The translations under genes and the position numbers were made by a program. Positions 55,065-64,000 of a DNA stretch of 64,000 nt are shown here, one piece after another. The stretch is from positions 1 to 64,000 of the forward strand of contig JALQPE010001860.1 in NCBI GenBank assembly GCA_030407315.1, in the 5' to 3' direction. The notes beneath the pieces are model-generated. The model did no database searches, was not told where the DNA came from, and saw only the letters and a program-made list of their open reading frames with translations. Source of the stretch: Asparagopsis taxiformis (Eukaryota; Rhodophyta; Florideophyceae; Bonnemaisoniales; Bonnemaisoniaceae). How positions within the stretch are numbered: position 1 is the stretch's first letter; each line of letters starts with the position of its first letter.

Positions 55065-57497
55065 ATGGAAACTGACGGCGGAATCGAAGTCGAAGCTGGT
55101 TGGGCTGTTATCGAGACGCGCGGCTTCAAGCCTCTCGCTGCCGTACTAGATGCAGATGGTGACTACCGCCGCAGACATGGCGTCGATGGTCCCAAGGAAT
55201 GGAACCAAATCTACACAACCGTCTACAAGATGTGTACTCAGAAAGCGCCGCGCCCCTACGAGAAGGACCTCTACATAAGAGTTCAAAACACTCTCAGAGA
55301 CTACCTGCGTACATTTACTCTTCCCGCCCTCAGTCAAGTGAACGGCGAAGAGTCTATGCTTAGAGAACTCGGTCGTCGCTGGGGAAATCACAAGCTCATG
55401 GTCAAGTGGGTTACACGCACTTTCTCCTACATCGACCGTTATTATGTTAAGCGTCATGAAGAGCCTACACTTGAGAATGCTGGCTACATGTGCTTCAAAC
55501 GGGAAGTCTTCGATTCCATAGCACCAGACGTTCGCAAAGCTGCTTTGCGCATCGTCCACCGCGAGCGCGATGGCGAAGCTATAGATCGCTCACTCCTCAA
55601 GGCCGTCCTTGGCATCTTCGTTGAAATGGGCATGGGCAAACTTGACGTATACACCGCAGAGTGGGAAACACCGTTTTTGGAGGCTACTGGTGAATTTTAT
55701 CGTCGCACCTCTGCCAAGTGGGCAGAGGAAGATTCCTTCCCCGATTTTATGTGTAAAGCAGACTCGAGTATCACGGAGGAGATTGAACGCGCTGCTGAGT
55801 ACCTGAATGCGCAAACCCGCGACCGACTCTTACGCGTGTATGAAAAGGAGGTGCTCGTTGCACATCAACAAAAAATGCTCGCGAAGGAGAATTCAGGTCT
55901 AGTCGCGCTGCTCGAGAATAACAAGCAGGATGATTTGCACCGACTTTTCCGCCTCTATGCACATGTCCCGCAGTGTCTGGCACCGATTGGTCATATTCTG
56001 AAGAATCACATACAGAAAGAAGGAATGGAGTTGGTGCGCGAGCAGCGTAGTCGCCTTGAAAATAGTAAGTTTTCCGACCCATCGGCGTCTAAGAGCATGA
56101 GTGACATCGTCAATCCTTTATCGTCTACTGCTGCGATGCCCACAACCCCCGTCTCAAGCTCAAGCGGAGAAAAGCCTGATTTCATTCAAAGCCTGTTGGC
56201 TTTGCATGATCGGTACATGGATTTGGTGAATAATTGCTTCAACAAGCACAGCGTTTTCAACAAAGCCATGAAGGAAGCGTTTGAACGCTTTGTCAACGAG
56301 CAGGTCGGTGATTCGTCTACGGCACAGTTGTTTGCCAACTACTGCGACTCGCTTCTGAATTCTGGCGGAAGGGGTGCAAAGATGTCAGAAAATGACGTCG
56401 AGGTACAGCTTGAGAAGCTTGTCAAGTTGTTTACTTACTTGTCAGAGAAAGACGTTTTCCAGGAGTTTTGTCGAAAACAGCTTGCAAAGCGTTTGTTGTT
56501 AGATCGGTCCCATTCGGATGATGCGGAAAGATATCTTATCAGCAAGTTGAAACAAAACTGTGGCTCTCATTTTACATCCAAGCTGGAGGGTATGATTACA
56601 GATATGAATGTGAGTAGAGACACTCAAACTCAATTCCAGCAATGGAATGCAGAAAAGAACTCTGCAATGGAAGGAGTATCGCCAGCATGCAGTGCCTCGG
56701 GGGGTGCAATGGTCGGGAGCGTTGACTTCAACGTAAGGGTGTTGACAACAGGTCATTGGCCAACATATTCTGAGGACAAGATTATTCTACCTGCTGCATT
56801 GGAGGCGTGCGAACGACGGTTCAAAGAGTACTATGACATGCGGACGTCGCAAAGAGTACTACGATGGGTACATTCATTGGGTAAAGGGTCATTGGAAACA
56901 CATCTTTTTGTGGGGAAGAAGCCATACAAGCGAATCGAGTTGTTGGTATCGACACATCAGCTTTGCATTCTGGTTCTATTCAATTCGGCGGATCAAGTTA
57001 CTTTTGGGCAAGTTCTGGAATCAATACAGAGCCGACAAACGGAGCGACAGGGTGTTGATCTGCAGAGTGGGGAGGACTTAATAAAGGCCTCACTTGTATC
57101 TCTGATGTCGAAGAAGTACCCACTACTGACGAAAGAGCCTAAAGGTCGCGAATTCAACGGAAGTGATGTGTTCCGACTAAACAGCAAATTTGTCTCACCG
57201 AAACGGCGATTGAACATCCCAATGCCGACGGCGAAGATAAGCGAGGAGGAGAAGGAAGCAGCTCATGAAACAGTTGTCGAGGACAGGCGTCATGCAATTG
57301 AAGCTGCTATCGTGAGGGTGATGAAGCAGAACAAGACGCTTGATCATCAACGACTAGTAATGGAAGTGAGCAAATTGTGCAATCCAGTGTTCAAACCAGA
57401 ACCACGCGCTATCAAGAATCGGATTGAAGAGCTGATCAACCGGGAATACCTGGCTCGGGAGGAAGGCAGTAATTCAAGGTACAAATATCTGGCGTAG
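55065..57497 (+). CDS. CUL1: Cullin-1-type scaffold of SCF ubiquitin ligases
   Basis: Cullin-1 bridges Skp1/F-box substrate receptors and the RING protein Rbx1. The 810-residue single-exon protein has the CUL1-type N-terminal repeat (WNQIYTTVYKMCTQK), three cullin repeats to about residue 400, the cullin homology domain (YLSEKDVFQEFCRKQLAKRLLL, KLEGMITDMNVS, VLTTGHWP), and the winged-helix C-terminus. The neddylation site is visible: Lys754 in IVRVMKQNK, 56 residues from the end, the same distance as in human CUL1. A Ser-rich insert (about 340-380) makes it slightly longer than animal CUL1 (776). Distinguishing CUL1 from other cullins rests mainly on the N-terminus. Confidence 0.93.
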   Translation: METDGGIEVEAGWAVIETRGFKPLAAVLDADGDYRRRHGVDGPKEWNQIYTTVYKMCTQKAPRPYEKDLYIRVQNTLRDYLRTFTLPALSQVNGEESMLRELGRRWGNHKLMVKWVTRTFSYIDRYYVKRHEEPTLENAGYMCFKREVFDSIAPDVRKAALRIVHRERDGEAIDRSLLKAVLGIFVEMGMGKLDVYTAEWETPFLEATGEFYRRTSAKWAEEDSFPDFMCKADSSITEEIERAAEYLNAQTRDRLLRVYEKEVLVAHQQKMLAKENSGLVALLENNKQDDLHRLFRLYAHVPQCLAPIGHILKNHIQKEGMELVREQRSRLENSKFSDPSASKSMSDIVNPLSSTAAMPTTPVSSSSGEKPDFIQSLLALHDRYMDLVNNCFNKHSVFNKAMKEAFERFVNEQVGDSSTAQLFANYCDSLLNSGGRGAKMSENDVEVQLEKLVKLFTYLSEKDVFQEFCRKQLAKRLLLDRSHSDDAERYLISKLKQNCGSHFTSKLEGMITDMNVSRDTQTQFQQWNAEKNSAMEGVSPACSASGGAMVGSVDFNVRVLTTGHWPTYSEDKIILPAALEACERRFKEYYDMRTSQRVLRWVHSLGKGSLETHLFVGKKPYKRIELLVSTHQLCILVLFNSADQVTFGQVLESIQSRQTERQGVDLQSGEDLIKASLVSLMSKKYPLLTKEPKGREFNGSDVFRLNSKFVSPKRRLNIPMPTAKISEEEKEAAHETVVEDRRHAIEAAIVRVMKQNKTLDHQRLVMEVSKLCNPVFKPEPRAIKNRIEELINREYLAREEGSNSRYKYLA

Positions 57498-57884
57498 GTA
57501 TGAATAGAGTCGCCTTTCTTTCTTGTCGTGGTTTGGGGGTGATAGTGCTTGGGATTCTTTGGTGTAGAACGATAAAGTACTCATACACTTAAAGAAGCAT
57601 GAGAGAATCAACGTGTCCACGTATTTAAATGCGCCGTTGCAAGCACTAGGTGCTCCGTGGAAGTGCAACCAATCATCTGGAGCGCTCCATTGTATCTAGT
57701 GCAGCTCGCTGACAACTTGTAGTGTCAAATTAATTGTGAATTCAGTCAACTTTTTCAATTAATCAATCAAAGTTCCAGATTTTTTGCTTCCAGCCCAACT
57801 TTCATATTGTTTGCCTCGCAACTTGCGGTAGCTCAGCGTTCTTCCCGTCCCTGCACCCTGACCTGTCCGCACTACGTCACCAAC
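57498..57884. other. Spacer, cullin-1 / HERP-like gene
   Basis: Both genes are on the plus strand. No gene is seen. An in-frame ATG at 57807 would add 26 residues to the next gene, but its peptide (ASQLAVAQRSSRP) is unlike the family. Confidence 0.45.
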
Positions 57885-59411
57885 ATGACTTCGGCTGCCC
57901 CCGACGCTCCACGACGTCTCAACCTGTTGATCAAGAATCCCACCGATCGCCCGGGAAGTGACCCGTTTACCATTCAACTTGCTGCCTCATCAACAGTTCT
58001 CCAACTGAAGCACAACCTGTCTGAAACCTACCCCGCATCGCCGCCCGTTCATGCGCAGCGTCTAATTTACGCCGGTAAACTTCTCGACAATCGCGCAACC
58101 TTGAACGATATCATCACTGCAACAGACCCTTCGGCTCAGCATACTCTTCATCTCGTGGTCTCATCGCCAGGTCGAGCCGGCCCTGCAGCTCGCCCCGCCC
58201 CAGCCTCAGCCTCCGCCCCCACCGCTCAACCATCGCCGTCCAATCCGACATCCGCCCCGTCGCCATCCAACGGCGCCAACAATGAAGCGCCTTCGACCGC
58301 TCCGCCAAATCCTCAAAATGTGCCGCCAAATCCTCTAAACCCCTTCATGTCCGCTTTTCCGTATCCCATCAATCCGCAGCAATTCGTGCTCCCCACCATT
58401 CCGACACACCCAACACAACAAGCTCCTATGTATAATATGCAATACCCCGCCGCTCCAATGCCAGCCTATCCACCGCCACCATCCGACAATGCAAACGAAA
58501 ACGAACCGATGTATCGCCCGCCCTTCGCTCCGGTAGACCCGTCCGCGTACGCCGCGCATCTTCAAGCAATGGAGCGCATCATTGCTGATAGTGTTCTAGC
58601 GCATCAGAACAACATCCAGGGTGCCGCTGAAGGCCAAGACCAAGATGCTCGTCATGCCGCCGCTGCTGCTGCCGCTTCCGCTGCGACGGCTGCAATGCAC
58701 GCACAAGCACATGCTCAAGCGCTTGCTGCGCAGATGGCTAATAATGATGCCCATGCACAATTTCCTCCCCAACAGCAGCAGCATGGTATTGCCTTTGATT
58801 TTCGAATGGGTCGTGTAAACCATAACAATCCCCAAGATGCCGATGCTGCCCAACGTATGCCACAACAACCATTGCATCCGGGTGAGCCTCGTGTTCGCCA
58901 ATTCGTGTTTCAGTTTGAATTGAATTGGTCGCTTATTTCAAAGCTTATTCTGCTCGTTTTTCTTCTCGGACATGAGGGAAGCTCAGCTCGCATGTATACG
59001 TTGTCGGGCCTGGCCGTTGCTGCTTATTTATGGCAGACAGGTCGATTAGGTTTCTTGCGTCGCTTTGCTGCAACTATGTTACCTAATCCAGCACAACTTG
59101 TTGAGATTCTGTTCCCCAGGCAACCAGCGCCGGAGGCATCTGGAAGTACTGCAGGCGAAGGCGATCAGGCTGTTGAAAGACCTCGCATCAGAAATAGATT
59201 TGGTCGCCTTGCGATCATTCTATCTTTTGTGTACTCATTCTTTTACGGCTTCATTTGTTCGCTGTTGCCCGCATGGAGACCAGTACCAATGCCGGACATG
59301 ACTGAAGTAATGAATCTCAATGCAAATAGACCGGTACAGAATGAGGAACCAGAACCGGCGGCAGCACCAAATGGTGCCGCTCCCAACGATGTTCACGAAC
59401 ACGCCGATTGA
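57885..59411 (+). CDS. HERPUD: HERP-like ubiquitin-like-domain ER membrane protein
   Basis: HERP proteins sit in the ER membrane and recruit the HRD1 ERAD machinery. From ATG 57885 the protein has 508 residues. An N-terminal ubiquitin-like domain (about 10-95) shows RRLNLLIKNPTDRP, LKHNLSETYP and AQRLIYAGKLL, the form seen in HERPUD. A long Pro/Ala/Asn/Gln-rich middle follows (about 100-330). Hydrophobic segments near 345-385 (LISKLILLVFLLGH, TLSGLAVAAYLW) form a probable hairpin, and another lies near 445-470 (LAIILSFVYSFFYGFICSLL). It is longer than human HERPUD1 (391) because of the middle region. Single exon. It ends 94 bp from the stop of LSM4. Confidence 0.82.
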   Translation: MTSAAPDAPRRLNLLIKNPTDRPGSDPFTIQLAASSTVLQLKHNLSETYPASPPVHAQRLIYAGKLLDNRATLNDIITATDPSAQHTLHLVVSSPGRAGPAARPAPASASAPTAQPSPSNPTSAPSPSNGANNEAPSTAPPNPQNVPPNPLNPFMSAFPYPINPQQFVLPTIPTHPTQQAPMYNMQYPAAPMPAYPPPPSDNANENEPMYRPPFAPVDPSAYAAHLQAMERIIADSVLAHQNNIQGAAEGQDQDARHAAAAAAASAATAAMHAQAHAQALAAQMANNDAHAQFPPQQQQHGIAFDFRMGRVNHNNPQDADAAQRMPQQPLHPGEPRVRQFVFQFELNWSLISKLILLVFLLGHEGSSARMYTLSGLAVAAYLWQTGRLGFLRRFAATMLPNPAQLVEILFPRQPAPEASGSTAGEGDQAVERPRIRNRFGRLAIILSFVYSFFYGFICSLLPAWRPVPMPDMTEVMNLNANRPVQNEEPEPAAAPNGAAPNDVHEHAD

Positions 59412-59505
59412 GATGGTTGAGCTGATTTAATAAACTCAATGCAAATAGTACGGGCGCCCTTCAGGGTACGCTTCAGTTTCACCACCATCTTGTTGCACAA
59501 CAAAT

Positions 59506-60154
59506 TTAGTTTCGATTGTAGTTACCGCGCCCACCTCTACCGCCACTATTGTTGTTATTTCGACCTCCTCTACCTCTGCTCGTCGTTCGTGACCTACCCT
59601 TTCCACGTCCTCGGTTGCGCTACAGAGAGATCGATAATTAATGTTAGTTTCTGTCCACAAAGATGACATGCTCAAGGTATTCTTTAGAAAACGTACCGAT
59701 GTTTCACGTGCTTGTTTCTCCTCTTCCACAACATCTAGGACCACATCTGGTACACGCAAGTATTTGATTGTGTTCCCTCGCACATACATCTCTGGGATTG
59801 TCCAGAACTGGTCACCATCCTTCGAAGTGCGAACGACTTCTTTGAGATTCAGGTTCATCCACAGATCGATACTTTCTAGCTTTCCCTTGTAGGTTTCACC
59901 ATTCTTGAGTTCAACGAGCTATCTTCAGAGAAGGGCAGGGATATCAGAAAAATATAGTTAGCTATCAGCGGCATTCCAGCTTGTCAACCTTGCGAAGAAG
60001 TAACATACCAGTGGATACCCTGTTGCTGACTTGAGGAGTGAGAGTGGAAGCTACAGAAGGACATGGATGAGAATAAACGAGACAAGATGGTTAAATTGAG
60101 TTCATAAGATGCAATTTGTTTGCGTGGCATGGTATTGAAATCCAAACGAACCAT
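59506..60154 (-). CDS. LSM4: LSM4, U6 snRNA-associated Sm-like protein
   Basis: LSM4 is part of the LSM1-7 (mRNA decapping) and LSM2-8 (U6 snRNA) rings. Four exons can be placed: 60154-60152 (only the ATG), 60050-60009, 59918-59697 and 59619-59506, for 126 residues. Donors are GTTCGT, GTATGT and GTACGT; all acceptors end in AG. The result reads [27 protein letters not shown]..., with Sm1 and Sm2 motifs ([24 protein letters not shown]), and ends in an Arg/Gly/Asn-rich tail ([11 protein letters not shown]). All are typical of LSM4. Three introns in 126 codons is unusual for this island. Without splicing, the third exon frame reads on into nonsense. Confidence 0.88.
59620..59696 (-). other. Intron 3 of LSM4
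   Basis: 77 nt, GTACGT...TGTAG, phase 0, just before the RGG-type tail. Confidence 0.8.
59919..60008 (-). other. Intron 2 of LSM4
   Basis: 90 nt, GTATGT...GATAG, phase 0, between YPL and LVELKNG. Confidence 0.8.
60051..60151 (-). other. Intron 1 of LSM4
   Basis: 101 nt, GTTCGT...CTGTAG, directly after the start codon. It is the least certain of the three because the first coding exon is only the ATG. Confidence 0.6.
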
Positions 60155-60479
60155 GATGACAACTAAACGCAGTGAGCGATGCTGATGCTGCAAAAGTACA
60201 GTTACCGTAGTGGATGCTAGTTGCTAGCCTTGATGTTGCTGTAGTTTGCGACATCGACTGTACCGATGAAAGTGAGTTTGCAATATGTTTCAACTTCGAA
60301 AGCAGTAAAAAATCCAACTCAGTTTCCCCGAAAAAATTATCGTAATCGACCGCGTAGCACTCGCTACCCATTGCTTTTCTTTTCACGAAATCGAGCCTAT
60401 CTCGCTCCAAGTTCAACAACTTGATCCACTATTCCAATCCTGCTTGCTGCTCAAAACAAATTGCACAACTGGGACCACG
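60155..60479. promoter_or_regulatory. Short bidirectional promoter, LSM4 / S16
   Basis: 325 bp between two divergent start codons of housekeeping genes. No TATA box is evident on either strand. Frames here belong to neither gene. Confidence 0.55.
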
Positions 60480-61155
60480 ATGGTTGTCAGAATACGGCTT
60501 GCTCGATGGGGCAGACGGAATCGTCCCTTCTACAGAATTGTAGCAGCAGATTCGCGATCCAGACGTGACGGTAGATTCATTGAAATCTTGGGTGGATATA
60601 ACCCTTTACCAGGCTCTGAAATTGAAGTACGCTGTCTGCATCAAAGTTGAATGCCGCCTTTATCATGCTTGCTTCTGACCTTCTAATGTATCCGACACAG
60701 GCCAAACGAAACATCAAGCGAGTTCTTTTAAACGTTGAGCGCATCAAGTATTGGTTATCTGTTGGAGCACAGCCAAGCGATACAGGTAATGATATGGGTA
60801 ATTCAGAAGCAGAAGCGGTAACCTATTCCATACAACTTGTTGCTAACTTTTCAAACGTACTTGGTGAATTGGGGTCGCCCATCTAGTTTCTCGTCTGCTT
60901 GGTACGGCCGGACTCTTATCTTTCCATGCTCGCAGCGCAGACCCTGGACGCTGTCGAAAAAATGTGCCGCCGGTATCTCTTGATACAAATGCATCAGGTG
61001 CGGTCGAACAAAGTCAGCACGTCGCGGCATCTCAGGCAACAAGCACATCGACACCGATTTCTTCAAGAATTAATGCGTCAGAATCAGTACATGGTCTCGC
61101 AGATGTACTCAGAGAAGAAGTCAAGAGCGGCATCACACCACAGGTTCAGAGATAA
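60480..61155 (+). CDS. Ribosomal protein bS16, probably mitochondrial
   Basis: bS16 is a small-subunit protein of bacterial-type ribosomes. Exons 60480-60626, 60701-60785 and 60887-61155 give 166 residues. Donors are GTACGC and GTAATG; acceptors are ACACAG and ATCTAG. The S16 core is complete after splicing: [47 protein letters not shown] and LLGTAGL. About 75 extra residues, Ser/Thr-rich, follow the core. No long presequence is seen, which is common for mitochondrial S16. As red algal plastid genomes usually carry rps16, a mitochondrial role is inferred; plastid targeting is the alternative. Confidence 0.85.
60627..60700 (+). other. Intron 1 of the S16 gene
   Basis: 74 nt, GTACGC...ACACAG, phase 0. 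Confidence 0.8.
60786..60886 (+). other. Intron 2 of the S16 gene
   Basis: 101 nt, GTAATG...ATCTAG, phase 1. It restores [14 protein letters not shown]. Confidence 0.8.
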
Positions 61156-61326
61156 AGAAACAATGTGTTCGTAAGTCATAGCTATCGGTTTTTTGGTCAT
61201 ACATTTGTTGAGAGTTATCCTAGAGCCTTCGAGAGCAGACGCACAAAGGTTGTACCACGAGTTAACATAATTGTTGCGGGAGATGACCCTACCGCTTTCT
61301 ATGGCTAGTTTCGTCCGGCTTTTACA

Positions 61327-63782
61327 TCAATCTGAAGGATTACAAATCTTCTCCAGAGACTTGGACAGTTCCGAAAACTTGGGACGCTTTGCAGGATCGT
61401 CAGCAAAGCATTTCACTATCATTTCTCTAACGTCTGGAATGCATACATCAGGGGAAGGCGTCTCCAGCTTCTCGCCTCGAGATCCAACCTTGAATACAAT
61501 CTGCATAGGATGATCATCTTTCCATGGTTTTTCGCACATCATCAATTCCCAAAGAATAACCCCGAAAGAATAAACGTCACTTTGCTCATTGAACTCATCC
61601 TGACGCAACAGTTCGGGTGCCATCCACTCTGGCGTTCCACCTGGTCCAGTGTTAACATATGTCTTTGTGCTCAAGCGACTAAGACCGAAATCAGTAATCT
61701 TGATTTCCCTCACGTTTGCACCAAGCAAAATGTTGGGTGACTTCAAGTCACGATGAATCACAACAGGGTATTGCCCATGCAAGTACATCATACCTTTCGC
61801 TATTCCAAAAGCAATCCACAATGACTTGAGCTGGGGGAATGCACCGAGATTGTTGCGTCGACGCCGATGGATAGCTCGGTAGAGCGAACCTCCAGGCATA
61901 AACTCAAGTATAATAGCCAGTTTCGGGGCAGTGATAGACGCTCCCAGGAAGGCTACAATGTTATCATGCCGTAATTTCGACATCAGCTTCATTTCAATCA
62001 TGAAATCGGCCATAACATCTTCCGGGTTTTCATCCTCTATCTTCTGAAGTGTCTTGACGGCAACCATTCTGTTTTCCCACTTGCATTTGTATACTTCGCC
62101 AAATCCACCAGCTCCAATACGTGGCCCAAATACAATAGTTGAGAAATCAACAGCCCACTGTCCTCGCCATGCCTTATTAAAGATTGCTCCTGAATCTGTC
62201 TCATCATGATCAGGAATCATGCCCATATCATCCCCCTCATCAAACAGCTCCGTACCTGAAGCGTCGTTTCCTTTCTTGGCCATGAGAAGCTTATCTGCAA
62301 GTTTCATATTTTGGCCAGTACCCCGAGAGCCACCAGATGCACTCCCATGAAAATAGTCCTCTCCAGATTCCCTCTTCCTATCTTCAAGGCCGTGGAGAGC
62401 CGAGAGAATTTCCTCAAGGAGCACTCGCGCTGATTCAAAAGACGCTTCTCGACAATCTACGCCTTCTGTTGCAACTAAACGTCTCGCCAGGGGGGTTAGG
62501 TCACACATTTTCCAGAACATTGGGATAATGAAGTTTCCCTGAGAATCGAAATCTCGACAGTATGCAAGGGAAAATGCTTCAGTACACTCTACGGAATGAA
62601 AGAAATCATCTGAAAGTAGTGATAGAAAGATTCTTGACTGACTGATTGCTTCCATTGTCTCTAAGTTGACGACTCCGCGTTCACGAACAGATACATCTCT
62701 TGGTTCAGCGTCGAAAATTCGAATTGATGGGTTCTTACTTCTCAGGTATTCCATCATTTCGGTTGCTGCTTCTTTGTCTCCTTGAGCATACGAAAAGAAG
62801 ACATCGTAGTTGATACTCTGCTGAATTTCGTATTCTTTGCTCTTTGTCAATTTGGTCTTGGTCTTCTCGAAAGTCTCAATATCTTTGGTAATGTCTGTCT
62901 CCGGTAACAAAATCCGTACTTCACGAACTGGAAGTCCCATTTGTAACCATGAGAAAGCAACTTCAACAGTTGCCCGCACCAAATGCTTCCGAAGACTCGG
63001 GGACAAAAGAGCACCAGAGAGTGGAATAAGGACTGATTGAATTTGAACATCACCACCAATTACGGTCGTGAGGCACTTCATGATGTCAAGAATGATGTTA
63101 TCATCCTTGTAAGTTCTTCCCCTGGATCTTCATACACAAGCAACCTTTTGAACTCCAGACCTGGAGGACGGGGCTTCGGTAGTGGTCGGGAAAGCCAGCA
63201 GTGGTAGTGTCGACGATAAGATGGTTGAGGCTTTGTCTCTTTCTCCAATTGAGCAAGTGAATAGCCCGCACGATTCAAAGAGGCTAATGCGGAATCCTGA
63301 TTCGCCTTGTAGACGCCTCGTTTTCTCAAGTATACGATCAATAAGTCTGTTTCATTTTCTGGGGCCAAACCCTCCACAGATCCTTGAAGCAGTTCGATAC
63401 GCCCAGTGTAGTCCTTCCTATGAACATTGATGTAATTGATTTGTTTCAGTCCGAGTTTTGTAGGCTTGCCAAATTTGCCTGATGATGAACTGGTACTATC
63501 ATTTCTCTTTGGGTCGCTCATAACCGCAGCAACAGATTTGGATTTTGATGGCGAGTTTGCTGGCTTTTTTCCTTCACGAGTACCATCCACGGGAGTTGTA
63601 ACTTGAACAGATTCAACGACATCAGTTGGTAGGGTTCTGTTTGCTAGACGGTGCACGGCATTGTTTTCTGGTTTAGGACTACTGGACCCCGCGGTTGACG
63701 GTGAAGTACCACCAGAAGGTCTGGAGCTTTGAGCACGACGAAGTGCCTTCTTCCTTTGCCTAGCATCACCAACTAGGTCCAT
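61327..63782 (-). CDS. Macro-like / TIR / Ser-Thr kinase fusion, frame broken once
   Basis: Two overlapping minus-strand frames (63782-63078 and 63081-61327) make one protein of about 800 residues if a single base is added in the GGGG run at about 63,120-63,123. Order: a Ser/Lys-rich start; a region with macro-domain-like strands and helices (RIELLQGSV, TDLLIVYL, FKRLLVYE, IQSVLIPLSG, VREVRILL); a TIR domain (YDVFFSYAQGD, then SRIFLSLLSDDFF and SVECTEAF, with Glu where TIR NADases have the catalytic Glu); an acidic linker; and a protein kinase with IGAGGFGEV, VAVK, HRDLKSPN, DFGLS and GTPEWMAPE, of Raf/TKL type. The kinase and TIR calls are firm, the macro-like call is tentative. The break may be a base error, since reading is protein-like on both sides. 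An upstream first exon is possible (an ATG with MGNQNSI at about 63,880). Confidence 0.75.
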
Positions 63783-64000
63783 AAACTGACGATGTTAGTT
63801 CAGACACAATAACTGAAGACGTACTGGGAAGTCGTTGCACCTACCTTTTGTTATAATAGAGTTTTGATTTCCCATCTTTTGGAGCGGTTATCTCCCAAAG
63901 GTAAGCTTTTGGTTACCTGGTGAAGCCTGTGTATTGTCGAAGCTAGATGTAGTTGTTTTGAGAAGAAAAATGTTCTCTTCGAAGCCCTTTACAGTTTCAT
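63783..64000. other. 5' region of the kinase fusion gene
   Basis: An ATG near 63,880 on the minus strand opens MGNQNSIITK, an N-myristoylation-like start, followed by a GTAGGT donor. A CAG lies just before TTTATGG at 63,787. The phases of these two sites do not join in frame, so a spliced first exon is only a possibility. No other feature is seen. Confidence 0.3.

Noticed and set aside
1..64000. CRISPR arrays, bacterial operons, ribosome binding sites
   Set aside because: The repeat array at 170-515 lacks unique spacers, and the gene content and introns are eukaryotic.
1..64000. tRNA or rRNA genes
   Set aside because: No cloverleaf with A and B boxes and no rRNA core sequence was noticed by eye; a covariance-model scan would be needed to exclude tRNAs.

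Overview
The window reads as nuclear DNA from a photosynthetic eukaryote. The best fit is a compact, intron-poor red alga of the Chondrus (florideophyte) type. The evidence is a plastid-type DXS and a PGRL1-like protein, typical eukaryotic genes (cullin, LSM4, anoctamin, TALE homeodomain), very short GT-AG introns (about 77-110 nt), mostly intronless genes in tight divergent or convergent pairs, and a sharp split between a gene-free transposon block and a gene island. The species is an inference; no marker sequence was searched.

Bases 1-27,240 are mobile DNA. A 35-bp tandem array and related palindromic repeats (1-845) look like the subterminal zone of a CACTA-like DNA transposon, and abut a truncated Ty3/gypsy retrotransposon on the minus strand (845-7352: Gag, protease, RT, RNase H, start of integrase, 5' LTR). 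The LTR sits inside the 3' part of a CACTA/CMC-like transposase gene. A block of 7.75 kb (part of the retroelement leader, the LTR, the broken transposase element and downstream repeats) is present twice in direct tandem (6643-14392 and 14393-22142), identical apart from a few single-base indels, mostly in homopolymer runs. It is followed by about 4.4 kb of CpG-rich sequence without genes and a diverged solo LTR (26588-27237).

Bases 27,240-64,000 are a gene island. In order: an AGAT-like amidinotransferase and a GAMT-like methyltransferase, tail to tail (the two enzyme families of creatine synthesis); a decayed gene with repeated ILEI/FAM3-like modules; two tandem anoctamin (TMEM16) paralogues with an intron at the same site; a PPPDE-PUL protein; a DHHC palmitoyltransferase; two TALE homeodomain genes on either side of a ZIP metal transporter; a PGRL1-like protein; DXS; cullin-1; a HERP-like membrane protein; LSM4; a bS16 ribosomal protein; and at the end a macro-like/TIR/protein-kinase fusion whose reading frame is broken once at a G run.

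Spliced models for the anoctamins, TALE2, PGRL1, LSM4 and S16 were built by hand from GT-AG sites that restore family-conserved protein sequence. The most notable items are the AGAT-GAMT pair, the macro-like/TIR/kinase architecture, the paired TALE genes, and the nested and duplicated transposon block.
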